Source: an uncultured Pelagibacteraceae bacterium
GTDB lineage: Bacteria; Pseudomonadota; Alphaproteobacteria; Pelagibacterales; Pelagibacteraceae
Reading direction: 5' to 3'
Assembly: GCA_902623975.1 (NCBI GenBank)
Contig: CACNVR010000003.1
Location: 1 to 64,000, forward strand
Length of the DNA stretch: 64,000 nt
In this document: in pieces, positions 19,158-27,692 of the stretch
Layout of the letters: each line of letters opens with the position of its first letter
How positions within the stretch are numbered: the stretch's first letter is position 1
The notes under the pieces: model-generated
What the model was told of the DNA's origin: nothing
Databases searched by the model: none
Seen by the model: only the letters and a program-made list of their open reading frames with translations
Program-made: the position numbers and the translations under genes

Positions 19158-19613
19158 ATGATCACTTTGGAAGAATTTAAAAAAAAACACTCAGATAAGT
19201 GTAGATTGATTGGTTTAGACCTTGGTTCTAAAAGAATCGGAGTATCTATTTGTGATGAAAAACAATTAATTGCTACTCCTTTAAAAACAATAAATAGAAA
19301 TACTCTAAATGAATTAATTTCTGAGCTTAAAATGATTATTAATGAAAATAATATTAAGGGAATCATAATTGGAAATCCCTTAAATATGGATGGTTCATCG
19401 GGGAGATCAGCACAATCTGTAAAGGATACCTCTAAAAAAATTGAGGAAAATATTGATATTCCTATTTGTCTATGGGATGAAAGGTTATCAACAGTTGGTG
19501 CTTTTAACCTGTCTAGTCAATTAGATGTTAATGTTAGTAAAAGAGAAAAGAAAATTGATGAAAATGCTGCTGCTTTTATATTACAAGGAGCAATAGATTT
19601 TTTAAATAATTAA
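19158..19613 (+). CDS. ruvX: RuvX/YqgF-family Holliday junction resolvase-like nuclease
   Basis: A 151-residue RNase H-fold protein. The family core is present: LIGLDLGSKRIGVSICDE near residue 18 with the first catalytic Asp, then IIIGNPLNMDGSSGRSA, LWDERLST and the terminal DENAAAFILQGAIDFL. YqgF family members act in processing the 5' end of pre-16S rRNA and have been proposed as alternative Holliday junction resolvases; both roles are possible. It starts a plus-strand run leading to pyrB. Confidence 0.92.
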   Translation: MITLEEFKKKHSDKCRLIGLDLGSKRIGVSICDEKQLIATPLKTINRNTLNELISELKMIINENNIKGIIIGNPLNMDGSSGRSAQSVKDTSKKIEENIDIPICLWDERLSTVGAFNLSSQLDVNVSKREKKIDENAAAFILQGAIDFLNN

Positions 19614-19616
19614 TAC

Positions 19617-19645
19617 TTGCTATTGTAGACATTTATAGTTATAGA
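19617..19645 (+). promoter_or_regulatory. Candidate promoter of pyrB
   Basis: TTGCTA (19617-19622) and TATAGA (19640-19645) are 17 nt apart in the ruvX-pyrB gap. The predicted start point is about 19652, which lies downstream of the TTG start of the ORF track but upstream of the ATG at 19656. This supports the ATG as the true pyrB start. Confidence 0.4.
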
Positions 19646-19655
19646 GTTGGTTTTA

Positions 19656-20597
19656 ATGGCAATTAAAACAGATAAAGCTATTAAAACTTCCCAGAAACAT
19701 TTGTTAGGTATCCAAGATTTATCAATTAATGATGTTAATTTAATACTTAAAGAAGCAAATACATTTATAAAAATTAATCAAAGCAAAAATAAAAAGATAG
19801 ATGTATTAAGAGGAAAAACTCAAATTAATCTATTCTTTGAACCTTCCACTAGAACTCAGAGTTCGTTTGAATTGGCTGGAAAGAGACTTGGAGCAGACGT
19901 TATGTCTATGAATATAAGTAACTCTGCAATCAAAAAAGGTGAAACATTAATCGATACAGCCATGACTTTAAATGCAATGCATCCAGATATTATTGTAATT
20001 AGACATCAAGACTCTGGTGCTTGTAACTTACTTTCACAAAAAGTAAATTGTGCGGTTCTAAATGCTGGTGATGGAAGAAGAGAACACCCTACTCAAGCTC
20101 TTTTAGATGCTTTAACAATTATAACACGAAAAAATAAAATTCAAGGATTGAAAATTGCAATATGTGGAGACATTCTACATTCAAGAGTAGCTAGATCAAA
20201 TATATATTTACTAAACATGTTAGGAGCTGAAGTAAATATAGTTGCACCAACAAATTTGATGCCAAAGGAAATTGAAAAATTCGGTGTTAATACTTTTACT
20301 GACATGAAAAAAGGTTTGAAGGATTGTGATATTGTGATGATGTTAAGATTGCAAAATGAAAGAATGACAAGTTCATATCTTTCATCAAATAGAGAATATT
20401 ATGAATATTATGGGTTAACTCCTGACAAATTGGAACATGCTAAATCTGATGCATTAATTATGCACCCTGGACCAATGAATAGAGGTATAGAAATAGATAC
20501 AATACTAGCAGATGACATAAATAAAAGCGTAATTAAAGAACAAGTTGAACTAGGTGTAGCTGTAAGAATGGCCTGCTTAAAGATATTTTGTGGATAA
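19656..20597 (+). CDS. pyrB: Aspartate carbamoyltransferase, catalytic subunit
   Basis: Condenses carbamoyl phosphate with aspartate, the committed step of pyrimidine synthesis. The carbamoyl-phosphate motif [20 protein letters not shown], the [12 protein letters not shown] motif and the [13 protein letters not shown]-terminal motif are all intact. The track gives a TTG start at 19647; I chose the ATG three codons later (19656), giving 313 residues beginning MAIKTDK, because the candidate promoter would start transcription after the TTG. The stop TAA is followed immediately by the dihydroorotase-like ATG. No pyrI regulatory subunit is nearby. Confidence 0.95.
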   Translation: MAIKTDKAIKTSQKHLLGIQDLSINDVNLILKEANTFIKINQSKNKKIDVLRGKTQINLFFEPSTRTQSSFELAGKRLGADVMSMNISNSAIKKGETLIDTAMTLNAMHPDIIVIRHQDSGACNLLSQKVNCAVLNAGDGRREHPTQALLDALTIITRKNKIQGLKIAICGDILHSRVARSNIYLLNMLGAEVNIVAPTNLMPKEIEKFGVNTFTDMKKGLKDCDIVMMLRLQNERMTSSYLSSNREYYEYYGLTPDKLEHAKSDALIMHPGPMNRGIEIDTILADDINKSVIKEQVELGVAVRMACLKIFCG

Positions 20598-21884
20598 ATG
20601 AAAAAGCAATATTTTATAAATGCTAACATAATTGACCCTCACAACTCTATTAATGAAACTGGAGGTTTAATTATAAGTGAAGAAGGTACAATTGAGGCTG
20701 TAGGAAAAAAAGTTAATACTAATAATTTACCAAGCAGAGAAAAGCCAATTGACTTGAAAGGAAAATATATTTTTCCAGGATTAGTTGATATGAGAGTTTT
20801 TGTTGGTGAACCCGGATATGAATATAAAGAAAACTTTAGAACTTTAAGTAATGCAGCATTATCTGGAGGTGTTACTTCTGTAGTTACAATGCCTAACACA
20901 GATCCAATAATTGACAATGTATCTATAGTTGATTTTTTAAAAAGAAGAGGAAGAGATAAATCTAAGATAAATATCTATCCATGTGCTTCGCTTACTAAAA
21001 ATGCAGAAGGTACTAACATGACTGAATTTGGTCTCTTACAAAAGAAAGGGATTGTTGCATTTACAGATGGGATTAAAACAATTCAAAATCCAAGATTAAT
21101 GTCTCGAATAATGAACTCTGCTAAAGATTTGGGTTGTTTGATCATGCAACATGCTGAGGATTATGAACTAGCAAAGAATGGGATGATAAACTCTGGAATT
21201 ATTGCCTCTAAATTAGGACTATCAGGTATACCTGAAATTGCAGAGAGAATTTTAATTGAAAGGGATCTTACATTACTAGAAAAAGTCAAATGTAGATATC
21301 ATATATCTCAATTATCGTCACAAAAATCAGTTGAAGTAATAAAATATAGAAAAGAAATTGTGAAATTTACTTCAGGAGTTTCTATTAATAACTTATCTTT
21401 GAATGAAAATGATATTGGTGATTTTAGAACTTTTTTAAAATTGTCCCCTCCTTTAAGGAGAGAAGAAGATAGGCTGGCTCTAGTTGAGGGATTAAAGGAT
21501 GGTCTCATAGAAGTTATTGTTTCAGATCATAAACCTGAAGATGAAGAGTCTAAAAGGTTAACATTTGCACAAGCGGCTACAGGTGCATCAGGGATTGAAA
21601 CACTTTTATCTTTAAGTTTAGAACTATATCACAATGGATCGCTCAAACTTGAGACGATTATAAGAGCCTTGACTTCAAGTCCAGCAAAAATATTAAAAAT
21701 AAATAAGGGAAATCTCTCAGTTGGTAATGATGCAGATCTTTGTATAGTCGATATTGATAAACCTTGGATTGTAAAAAAAGAAAAATTAATTTCAAAATCT
21801 AAAAATACGTCAATAGAAGATAAAAAACTTCAAGGCAAAGTTATAAATACATTTGTAAAAGGCAAAGAATTATTTAAGCTATAG
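20598..21884 (+). CDS. Dihydroorotase-like protein, probably inactive (PyrC/PyrX type), ATCase partner
   Basis: A 428-residue protein of the class I dihydroorotase family by length, by the FPGLVDMRVFVGEPG segment and by HISQLSSQKS. It would normally be called pyrC. However, the metal-binding DxHxH motif is lost: D64-M-R-V-F68 stands where active enzymes have D-x-H-x-H, and the substrate-binding Arg after it is Gly. Later sites are mixed: HAED and the HIS histidine are kept, but the usual DHAPH is DHKPE. Pseudomonas encodes similar zinc-less PyrC' chains that only scaffold ATCase, so by analogy this may be a structural partner of PyrB. It starts directly after the pyrB stop. Confidence 0.88.
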   Translation: MKKQYFINANIIDPHNSINETGGLIISEEGTIEAVGKKVNTNNLPSREKPIDLKGKYIFPGLVDMRVFVGEPGYEYKENFRTLSNAALSGGVTSVVTMPNTDPIIDNVSIVDFLKRRGRDKSKINIYPCASLTKNAEGTNMTEFGLLQKKGIVAFTDGIKTIQNPRLMSRIMNSAKDLGCLIMQHAEDYELAKNGMINSGIIASKLGLSGIPEIAERILIERDLTLLEKVKCRYHISQLSSQKSVEVIKYRKEIVKFTSGVSINNLSLNENDIGDFRTFLKLSPPLRREEDRLALVEGLKDGLIEVIVSDHKPEDEESKRLTFAQAATGASGIETLLSLSLELYHNGSLKLETIIRALTSSPAKILKINKGNLSVGNDADLCIVDIDKPWIVKKEKLISKSKNTSIEDKKLQGKVINTFVKGKELFKL

Positions 21885-21885
21885 A

Positions 21886-22464
21886 ATGGATATTTTTTTA
21901 ATAGGTATAATTTCTTACCTCATGGGTTCCATACCATTTGGCTTCATACTTACAAAAATTTTTTTAAAAAAAGATATTAGAGAAATTGGTTCCGGCAACA
22001 TTGGAGCCACTAATGCTCTCAGAACCGGGAATAAAACAATAGGTTACTCAACACTGGTACTTGATATTTTGAAAGCTGTAGCTCCTGTTATTTATGCTAA
22101 AATTTTTTATCAAGACTTTTTATATATTGCTTCTCTGTGTGCTTTTTTAGGTCATGTTTTTCCAATTTGGTTAAAGTTTAAAGGTGGAAAAGGTGTTGCA
22201 ACTTATGTTGGAATTTTATTTGCCCTAAATATCTATTTTGGAATTATCTTTACAATTTCATGGTTTATAACTTTTTTCATTTCTAAGTATTCCTCGTTAT
22301 CATCTTTAATCGGTGCAGCTTCTATACCAATATATTTATTGATTTTAACTCGATTTGATCAGGTAATTTTTTTTACGATTATGTTTGTTCTGATTTTTTT
22401 TACTCATAGAGAAAATATTAAAAGATTGAAAAATAAAGAAGAAACAAAGACAAAAATTTATTAA
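21886..22464 (+). CDS. plsY: Acyl-phosphate:glycerol-3-phosphate acyltransferase
   Basis: Integral inner-membrane enzyme that acylates glycerol-3-phosphate at position 1 from acyl-phosphate, the first step of phospholipid synthesis. The 192-residue protein has the PlsY motifs: GSIPFGFILTKIF near residue 14, IGSGNIGATNALRTG near 35 and KFKGGKGVATYVGI near 96, with five to six hydrophobic segments between them. It starts one base after the preceding stop. In many alphaproteobacteria dprA lies between plsY and topA; here only 36 nt separate them. Confidence 0.95.
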   Translation: MDIFLIGIISYLMGSIPFGFILTKIFLKKDIREIGSGNIGATNALRTGNKTIGYSTLVLDILKAVAPVIYAKIFYQDFLYIASLCAFLGHVFPIWLKFKGGKGVATYVGILFALNIYFGIIFTISWFITFFISKYSSLSSLIGAASIPIYLLILTRFDQVIFFTIMFVLIFFTHRENIKRLKNKEETKTKIY

Positions 22465-22465
22465 A

Positions 22466-22493
22466 TTGACTATCTAAGTGATTTGAGTAGTTT
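22466..22493 (+). promoter_or_regulatory. Candidate topA promoter giving a leaderless transcript
   Basis: TTGACT at 22466-22471 starts exactly 35 bases before the A of the topA ATG. A weak -10 (TAGTTT, 22488-22493) follows after 16 nt and leaves seven bases to the ATG. There is no Shine-Dalgarno sequence before the ATG. Geometry favours transcription starting at the start codon itself. Confidence 0.4.
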
Positions 22494-22500
22494 GTAGACT

Positions 22501-25086
22501 ATGAATTTGGTCATTGTAGAAAGTCCTGCTAAAGCTAAAACAATAAATAAGTATTTGGGTGATGATTATAAAGTTTTAGCAAGTTATGGACATATAAGAG
22601 ACTTACCTTCTAAAAATGGTTCAGTTGATCCAGACCAAGATTTTAAAATGGAATGGGAAGTTGACAGTTTTTCAAAAAAATATCTTAAAGAAATTACTGA
22701 TGCAGCAAAAGACTCATCTAAAATTATATTAGCTACCGACCCTGACCGTGAAGGTGAAGCTATTGCCTGGCATGTAAAAGAATATCTAAGTGAAAAAAAA
22801 CTTCTAAAAGATAAAGAAATTGAAAGAGTTGTTTTTAATGAGATAACCAAAAAAGCTGTAATACAAGGAATTGAAAATCCAAGACAAATTGAACCTCATC
22901 TAGTTGATGCTTATATGGCTAGAAGAGCTTTAGATTACTTGGTTGGTTTTAATATTTCACCAATACTTTGGACAAAACTACCTGGCTCAAAATCTGCAGG
23001 AAGAGTTCAGTCTGTTGCTTTAAAATTAATTACTGAGAGAGAACATGAGATTGAGTCATTTAAACCAGAAGAGTTTTGGACTTTAAGTATAAACTTTATT
23101 GATCAAAATAATCAAAAAATTACCGCAAGTATTGGGCAATTAGATAATAATAAAATTGAAAAATTTTCATTCAGAAATAAAGAAGAAATAAACAAAGCTA
23201 TAGAGAGTGTAAATAAAAAAAAATTTAGTATTACAGATATTTCAAGCAAAGTTGTTAATCGAAATCCATCCGGACCATTTACTACATCTACTCTTCAACA
23301 AACTGCATCAAGTAAATTGGGTTTTGGTGCATCTAGAACAATGCAAATAGCACAAAAGCTTTATCAAGGCATAGAAATAGAGGGTGAAACAATTGGCTTA
23401 ATTACTTATATGAGAACAGATGGAACTAATTTATCAAAAGATGCAGTGTCTGCTTTTAGAGACTATATCCAAAAAGAAATTGGTAACGAATACTTGCCTA
23501 AAGATGCTTTGAATTATTCTGGTAAAAAAGCTAAGAATGCTCAGGAAGCTCATGAAGCAATTAGACCTACAGATATAATCAGAACACCCCAAAGTATTAA
23601 GAAATATCTAAGTACTGATCAAAATAAACTATATGATCTTATTTGGAGTAGAGCTTTATCTTCTCAAATGGAGTCTGCTAAATTTGACAGAAACACTATT
23701 ACTATAACTTCAGACAATAATGACACTATTTGTAAAGCTGGTGGATCTGTACTAAAATTTGATGGATTTTTAAAGATTTATAACAATCAAAGTAAAGATG
23801 GTGATGAAAGTATCTTACCATCTATGTCTAAAGGACCTATTAACATCGAGGCATTACTAGATGAGCAACATTATACACAACCACCTCCTAGATACTCTGA
23901 GGCTAGCTTAGTTAAAAAACTTGAGGAACTTGGTATTGGAAGACCATCTACTTATGCAAGCATCATTTCTACTATTGCTAACAGAGGTTATGCGGAAATT
24001 TTAAATAAAAGATTTTTTCCTACTGACAGAGGAAAACTAATTTCTGCCTTTTTAGAAAAATTGTTCTCAAAATATGTTGATTATAATTTTACAGCAGGCT
24101 TAGAGAATCAACTTGATGAAATCACCACTGGAAAAGAAAGTTGGATCAAAGTTTTAGAGCTTTTCTGGAAAGACTTTAATAATAATGTATCAGAGGTAAA
24201 AGAAAAAAGAACTAGAGAAGTCTTGGATTTGCTCAATGATAGTTTGGGTGAACTGATTTTTGATAAAGATAATGAAGGAAATGTTGTTAGAAAGTGTCAA
24301 TTATGCAATTCGGGGACATTAAGTTTAAAAAATAGCTTCAGAGGTGGTGCTTTTATAGGATGCTCAAATTACCCTGAATGTAAGTTTACACGACCATTAT
24401 CTAAGGCTAAAGCTGCAGCTCAAGCTCAATTAGCAGAACCAAAATTAATTGGAAAACACGAAAATGGAAATGAAATTTATCTTAAAAATGGGAGGTTTGG
24501 CCCTTATCTTCAGTATGAAAAAATTCTTTCTGATGTTGAACTTGAAAAGACTTCTAAAAAAAAGAAAAAGACAAAAAAATCTAAATCAGATGTCAATGAA
24601 CTCTTAAAAAATGTTTCAATACCTAAGGGTTTAGATCTAGAAAGTATTGATTTAGAAAAAGCTCAATTCTTATGCTCATTACCTAAGTCACTCGGAATAA
24701 ATCCTGAAAATCAAAAAGAAATTACATTAAACACTGGAAGATTCGGTCCTTATTTAAAATGTGAAAATAAGTCAGCAAGAATAGAAAATATAGAAGAAAT
24801 TTTTTCAATAGGTTTAAATAGAGCAATTACCCTTATAGCTGAAGCTAAACCTGGTCGGATGTCCTCATCATTGATAAAAGATTTAGGAGAGCACCCAGAG
24901 GATAAAAAACCTGTCAGAATTATGAAAGGTCAGTATGGACCTTATATTAAATACAAATCAATTAACGCAACCATACCAGAGGAAAAAGATCCAACTGAAT
25001 TAACAATGGAAGATGCTTTAATATTGATTGAGAAAAGAAAAGAATACGATAAAACGAAGAAATCTAAAAAAAGGAAATTAAAATGA
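22501..25086 (+). CDS. topA: DNA topoisomerase I (type IA)
   Basis: Relaxes negative supercoils. The 861-residue protein starts with the TOPRIM domain (VESPAKAKTINKYLG, then the acidic DPDREGEAIAWHV). The active-site Tyr303 is in LITYMRTDGTNLS, and the [26 protein letters not shown] segment is typical. A four-Cys zinc finger follows (CQLC to CSNYPEC, about 600-630), then two or three NGRFGPYL-type C-terminal repeats. The C-terminus is lysine-rich. The stop overlaps the start of the RidA-family gene (ATGA). Confidence 0.97.
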   Translation: MNLVIVESPAKAKTINKYLGDDYKVLASYGHIRDLPSKNGSVDPDQDFKMEWEVDSFSKKYLKEITDAAKDSSKIILATDPDREGEAIAWHVKEYLSEKKLLKDKEIERVVFNEITKKAVIQGIENPRQIEPHLVDAYMARRALDYLVGFNISPILWTKLPGSKSAGRVQSVALKLITEREHEIESFKPEEFWTLSINFIDQNNQKITASIGQLDNNKIEKFSFRNKEEINKAIESVNKKKFSITDISSKVVNRNPSGPFTTSTLQQTASSKLGFGASRTMQIAQKLYQGIEIEGETIGLITYMRTDGTNLSKDAVSAFRDYIQKEIGNEYLPKDALNYSGKKAKNAQEAHEAIRPTDIIRTPQSIKKYLSTDQNKLYDLIWSRALSSQMESAKFDRNTITITSDNNDTICKAGGSVLKFDGFLKIYNNQSKDGDESILPSMSKGPINIEALLDEQHYTQPPPRYSEASLVKKLEELGIGRPSTYASIISTIANRGYAEILNKRFFPTDRGKLISAFLEKLFSKYVDYNFTAGLENQLDEITTGKESWIKVLELFWKDFNNNVSEVKEKRTREVLDLLNDSLGELIFDKDNEGNVVRKCQLCNSGTLSLKNSFRGGAFIGCSNYPECKFTRPLSKAKAAAQAQLAEPKLIGKHENGNEIYLKNGRFGPYLQYEKILSDVELEKTSKKKKKTKKSKSDVNELLKNVSIPKGLDLESIDLEKAQFLCSLPKSLGINPENQKEITLNTGRFGPYLKCENKSARIENIEEIFSIGLNRAITLIAEAKPGRMSSSLIKDLGEHPEDKKPVRIMKGQYGPYIKYKSINATIPEEKDPTELTMEDALILIEKRKEYDKTKKSKKRKLK

Positions 25087-25544
25087 AATTTAATGATAAA
25101 ATAAGAGAACTTAATATAAAACTTCCAACAGCAAAACCACCAGTTGGAAATTATGTTGCAACAAAAATTTCAGGAAAAATGTTATTTATATCAGGTCAAA
25201 TTTCTATTGATGAAAATGGTCAATTAATAAAAGGAAAGATTGGAAAAGATTTAGATGTTGAAGCAGGCTATAATGCTGCTAAGAGATGTGCGTTAAGTAT
25301 CATAGCACAGGTTAAGAAAACCTGTGAAGATGATTTATCTAAAGTAAAATCATGTATAAAATTGACAGGATTTGTTAACTCGACTGATGAATTTATAGAT
25401 CAACCAAAGGTAATTAATGGAGCATCAGATTTAATAGCTTCAGTTTTTGGTGATGCTGGTATGCATGCTAGAGCTGCTGTTAGTGTGAATAGCTTACCAT
25501 TAGGAGTTTCTGTTGAAGTTGACGCTATATTCGAACTTAATTAA
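25083..25544 (+). CDS. RidA/YjgF-family protein (probable enamine/imine deaminase)
   Basis: A 153-residue member of the Rid superfamily. The core features are FISGQISIDENGQL near residue 37 and the C-terminal HARAAVSVNSLPLGVSVEVDAI, which holds the arginine used by active members to bind the substrate carboxylate. RidA proteins hydrolyse reactive 2-aminoacrylate and related imines released by PLP enzymes. The long loop between residues 80 and 115 and the N-terminal LNIKLPTAKPPVGNY segment place it in a longer subfamily, not classic RidA, so the substrate is uncertain. It overlaps topA by 4 nt. Confidence 0.87.
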   Translation: MKFNDKIRELNIKLPTAKPPVGNYVATKISGKMLFISGQISIDENGQLIKGKIGKDLDVEAGYNAAKRCALSIIAQVKKTCEDDLSKVKSCIKLTGFVNSTDEFIDQPKVINGASDLIASVFGDAGMHARAAVSVNSLPLGVSVEVDAIFELN

Positions 25545-25548
25545 AATT

Positions 25549-26847
25549 TTATCTACCTACGCTAAAATATTTTAAACCTTGTTCTTTCATCTTCTCTGAG
25601 GAATAAATATTTCTCATATCGTAAATTATAAATTTCTTTTTTTTTGATAAATTTTTAAAATTGATTGATTTAAAATCATTCCATTCTGTGTGAATTATTA
25701 CAAGATCTGAGCCTTCGATTGTTTTTTTAATCGAATTTTCATAGGTAACATTTTTATTTTTTATAAACTCTTTTTTAAAACCTGTAGGATCGTAATACTT
25801 AATTATTGCACCTTTTTTTGATAAAGAAGGGATCATAATTAGACTAGATGAGTCTCTCATATCATCTGTATTTGCTTTAAAAGTCACCCCTAAAAAAGAT
25901 ATTTTTTTATTTTTAACCTTATTTTTTAAAATTTGATTTACTCTTTTTAATAATATATTAGATCGATTTTCATTTGATTTGATAACTGATTTTATCACAG
26001 AAAGATTTGATTTAAACTTATCAGCAGTTGAAATAATTGCTTTAGTATCTTTTGGAAAACAAGATCCCCCATATGCAGGACCAGCCCTTAAAAAACGACT
26101 ACCTATTCGTTTATCTAAACCCATACCAATTGATATATCTTCTATATTTATCCCAGTTTTTTCACATAAATTTGCAATTTCATTTATGAAAGTAATCTTT
26201 GTAGCTAAAAAAGCGTTTGATGCATATTTTATTAATTCTGCCGCTCTTCTAGAAGTGTTTAGGTATTGAGCACCTTTTGAAATTAAAGGATTATATAAAT
26301 TTTTCAAAATTCGATTAGATTTTTTATCGTTGGAACCAACTACTATTCTATCAGGATATATAAAATCTCTTATTGCCTCACCTTCTCTTAAAAACTCTGG
26401 ATTAGAAACTACTGAAAATTTTTTTTTTGAATTTTTTTTAGCTATAATCTTTTCTATTTCATCACCAGTAGTAACAGGAACTGTTGATTTAGTAATAATT
26501 ATCTTAAATTTATTTATTGCTAAACTTATTTCTTTAGCAACTTTATAAATTTGGCTTAAATCAGCTGAACTCCCACCCTTTTTAGTTGGTGTACCAACAC
26601 AAATAAAAATTATGTCAGAGTCATGGATAGATTTTTTTAAATTTGTTGAAAATGTTAATCTTTTATTTTTAAAATTTTTTACAACAAGCTCTGATAAACC
26701 AGGCTCATAAATCGGAATTTTACCTTTTTGAAGTAAATCAATTTTATTTTTATCTTTATCTACACAAATTACGTCATTACCTAAATCAGAAAAACAAACT
26801 CCACTTACTAAGCCCACATATCCAGTACCAATCATGCACAGTTTCAT
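25549..26847 (-). CDS. ugd: UDP-glucose 6-dehydrogenase
   Basis: Oxidises UDP-glucose to UDP-glucuronate with NAD+, supplying glycan precursors. The 432-residue protein has the NAD motif MIGTGYVGLVSGVCFSDLGN, the CVGTPTKKGGSSADLS segment and SNPEFLREGEAI. The catalytic Cys263 is in AGPAYGGSCFPKDTKA. It overlaps galU by 4 nt (ATGA), so the pair forms a two-step route from glucose-1-phosphate to UDP-glucuronate. The 3' end is 4 nt from the convergent RidA-family gene. Confidence 0.95.
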   Translation of the reverse strand: MKLCMIGTGYVGLVSGVCFSDLGNDVICVDKDKNKIDLLQKGKIPIYEPGLSELVVKNFKNKRLTFSTNLKKSIHDSDIIFICVGTPTKKGGSSADLSQIYKVAKEISLAINKFKIIITKSTVPVTTGDEIEKIIAKKNSKKKFSVVSNPEFLREGEAIRDFIYPDRIVVGSNDKKSNRILKNLYNPLISKGAQYLNTSRRAAELIKYASNAFLATKITFINEIANLCEKTGINIEDISIGMGLDKRIGSRFLRAGPAYGGSCFPKDTKAIISTADKFKSNLSVIKSVIKSNENRSNILLKRVNQILKNKVKNKKISFLGVTFKANTDDMRDSSSLIMIPSLSKKGAIIKYYDPTGFKKEFIKNKNVTYENSIKKTIEGSDLVIIHTEWNDFKSINFKNLSKKKKFIIYDMRNIYSSEKMKEQGLKYFSVGR

Positions 26848-27659
26848 AACTTAGAAATCTCCATTGATGATTTTATATAACCATCCATACTTCCACAGTC
26901 TAAATATTTTCCAGAAAAATTGTGTGCTATAAATTTATAATTTTCATTAATTAAAGACTGAATAGCATCTGTTATATGTATTTCACCACCTTTGCCAGGT
27001 TTTTGTTTTAATAATTTAGAAAAAATTTTCTTTGGAAGTATATATCTTCCAATAACAGCTTTGTTTGATGGTGCATTTTTAATAGATGGTTTTTCTATAA
27101 CATCATTTATAAAATAGTCAGTTTTATTTATTTTTTTACTAAGTTTATAAATACCCCATCTTGAAATGGTTTTTTTATTAACATTCATACTAGCCATAAC
27201 TGATGATTTATATTTATTGTGGACCTTTATCATTGCTTTTGAGCAATTTTTTTTTAGTATTAGATCATCAGGTAATAACATTAAAAAAAATTTATCTTTT
27301 ATATACTTTCTTGTTTTCAATACAGCATCACCAGTGCCTAGAGGTTTGTTTTGATAAACAAATTTAATCATTTTTTTGTATTTTAATATTCTTTTATATT
27401 CATTAATTATTCTAATATCTTTTTTTTTAGTAATAATCTTTTTATAAAAAATATCGTTGTAAAAATAATTTTTAATCATAATTTTTTTATTAGAAATTAT
27501 AAAAATTACTTCTTTAATACCTGCTTCAATACATTCGTCTAAAATATATTCTATACCAGGCCTTCCATTTATTGGTAAAAGTTCTTTTGCAAAAACACTG
27601 GTAAGAGGTAATAATCTAGTACCCAAGCCAGCTAGCGGAATAATTGCTTGTTTAATCAT
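26844..27659 (-). CDS. galU: UTP-glucose-1-phosphate uridylyltransferase
   Basis: Makes UDP-glucose from UTP and glucose-1-phosphate. The 271-residue nucleotidyltransferase has IPLAGLGTRLLPLTSVFAKE near residue 7, LPINGRPGIEYILDECIEAG, QNKPLGTGDAV and the LPDD motif near 132. The C-terminus has KGGEIHITDAIQSL and the GKYLDCGSMDGYIKSS segment. It is first in the galU-ugd unit, and diverges from panC over 33 nt. Composition is more Lys/Ile-rich than in the flanking housekeeping genes. Confidence 0.94.
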   Translation of the reverse strand: MIKQAIIPLAGLGTRLLPLTSVFAKELLPINGRPGIEYILDECIEAGIKEVIFIISNKKIMIKNYFYNDIFYKKIITKKKDIRIINEYKRILKYKKMIKFVYQNKPLGTGDAVLKTRKYIKDKFFLMLLPDDLILKKNCSKAMIKVHNKYKSSVMASMNVNKKTISRWGIYKLSKKINKTDYFINDVIEKPSIKNAPSNKAVIGRYILPKKIFSKLLKQKPGKGGEIHITDAIQSLINENYKFIAHNFSGKYLDCGSMDGYIKSSMEISKL

Positions 27660-27692
27660 TTAAATGTTTTACTTATTAAAATATTTATATAA

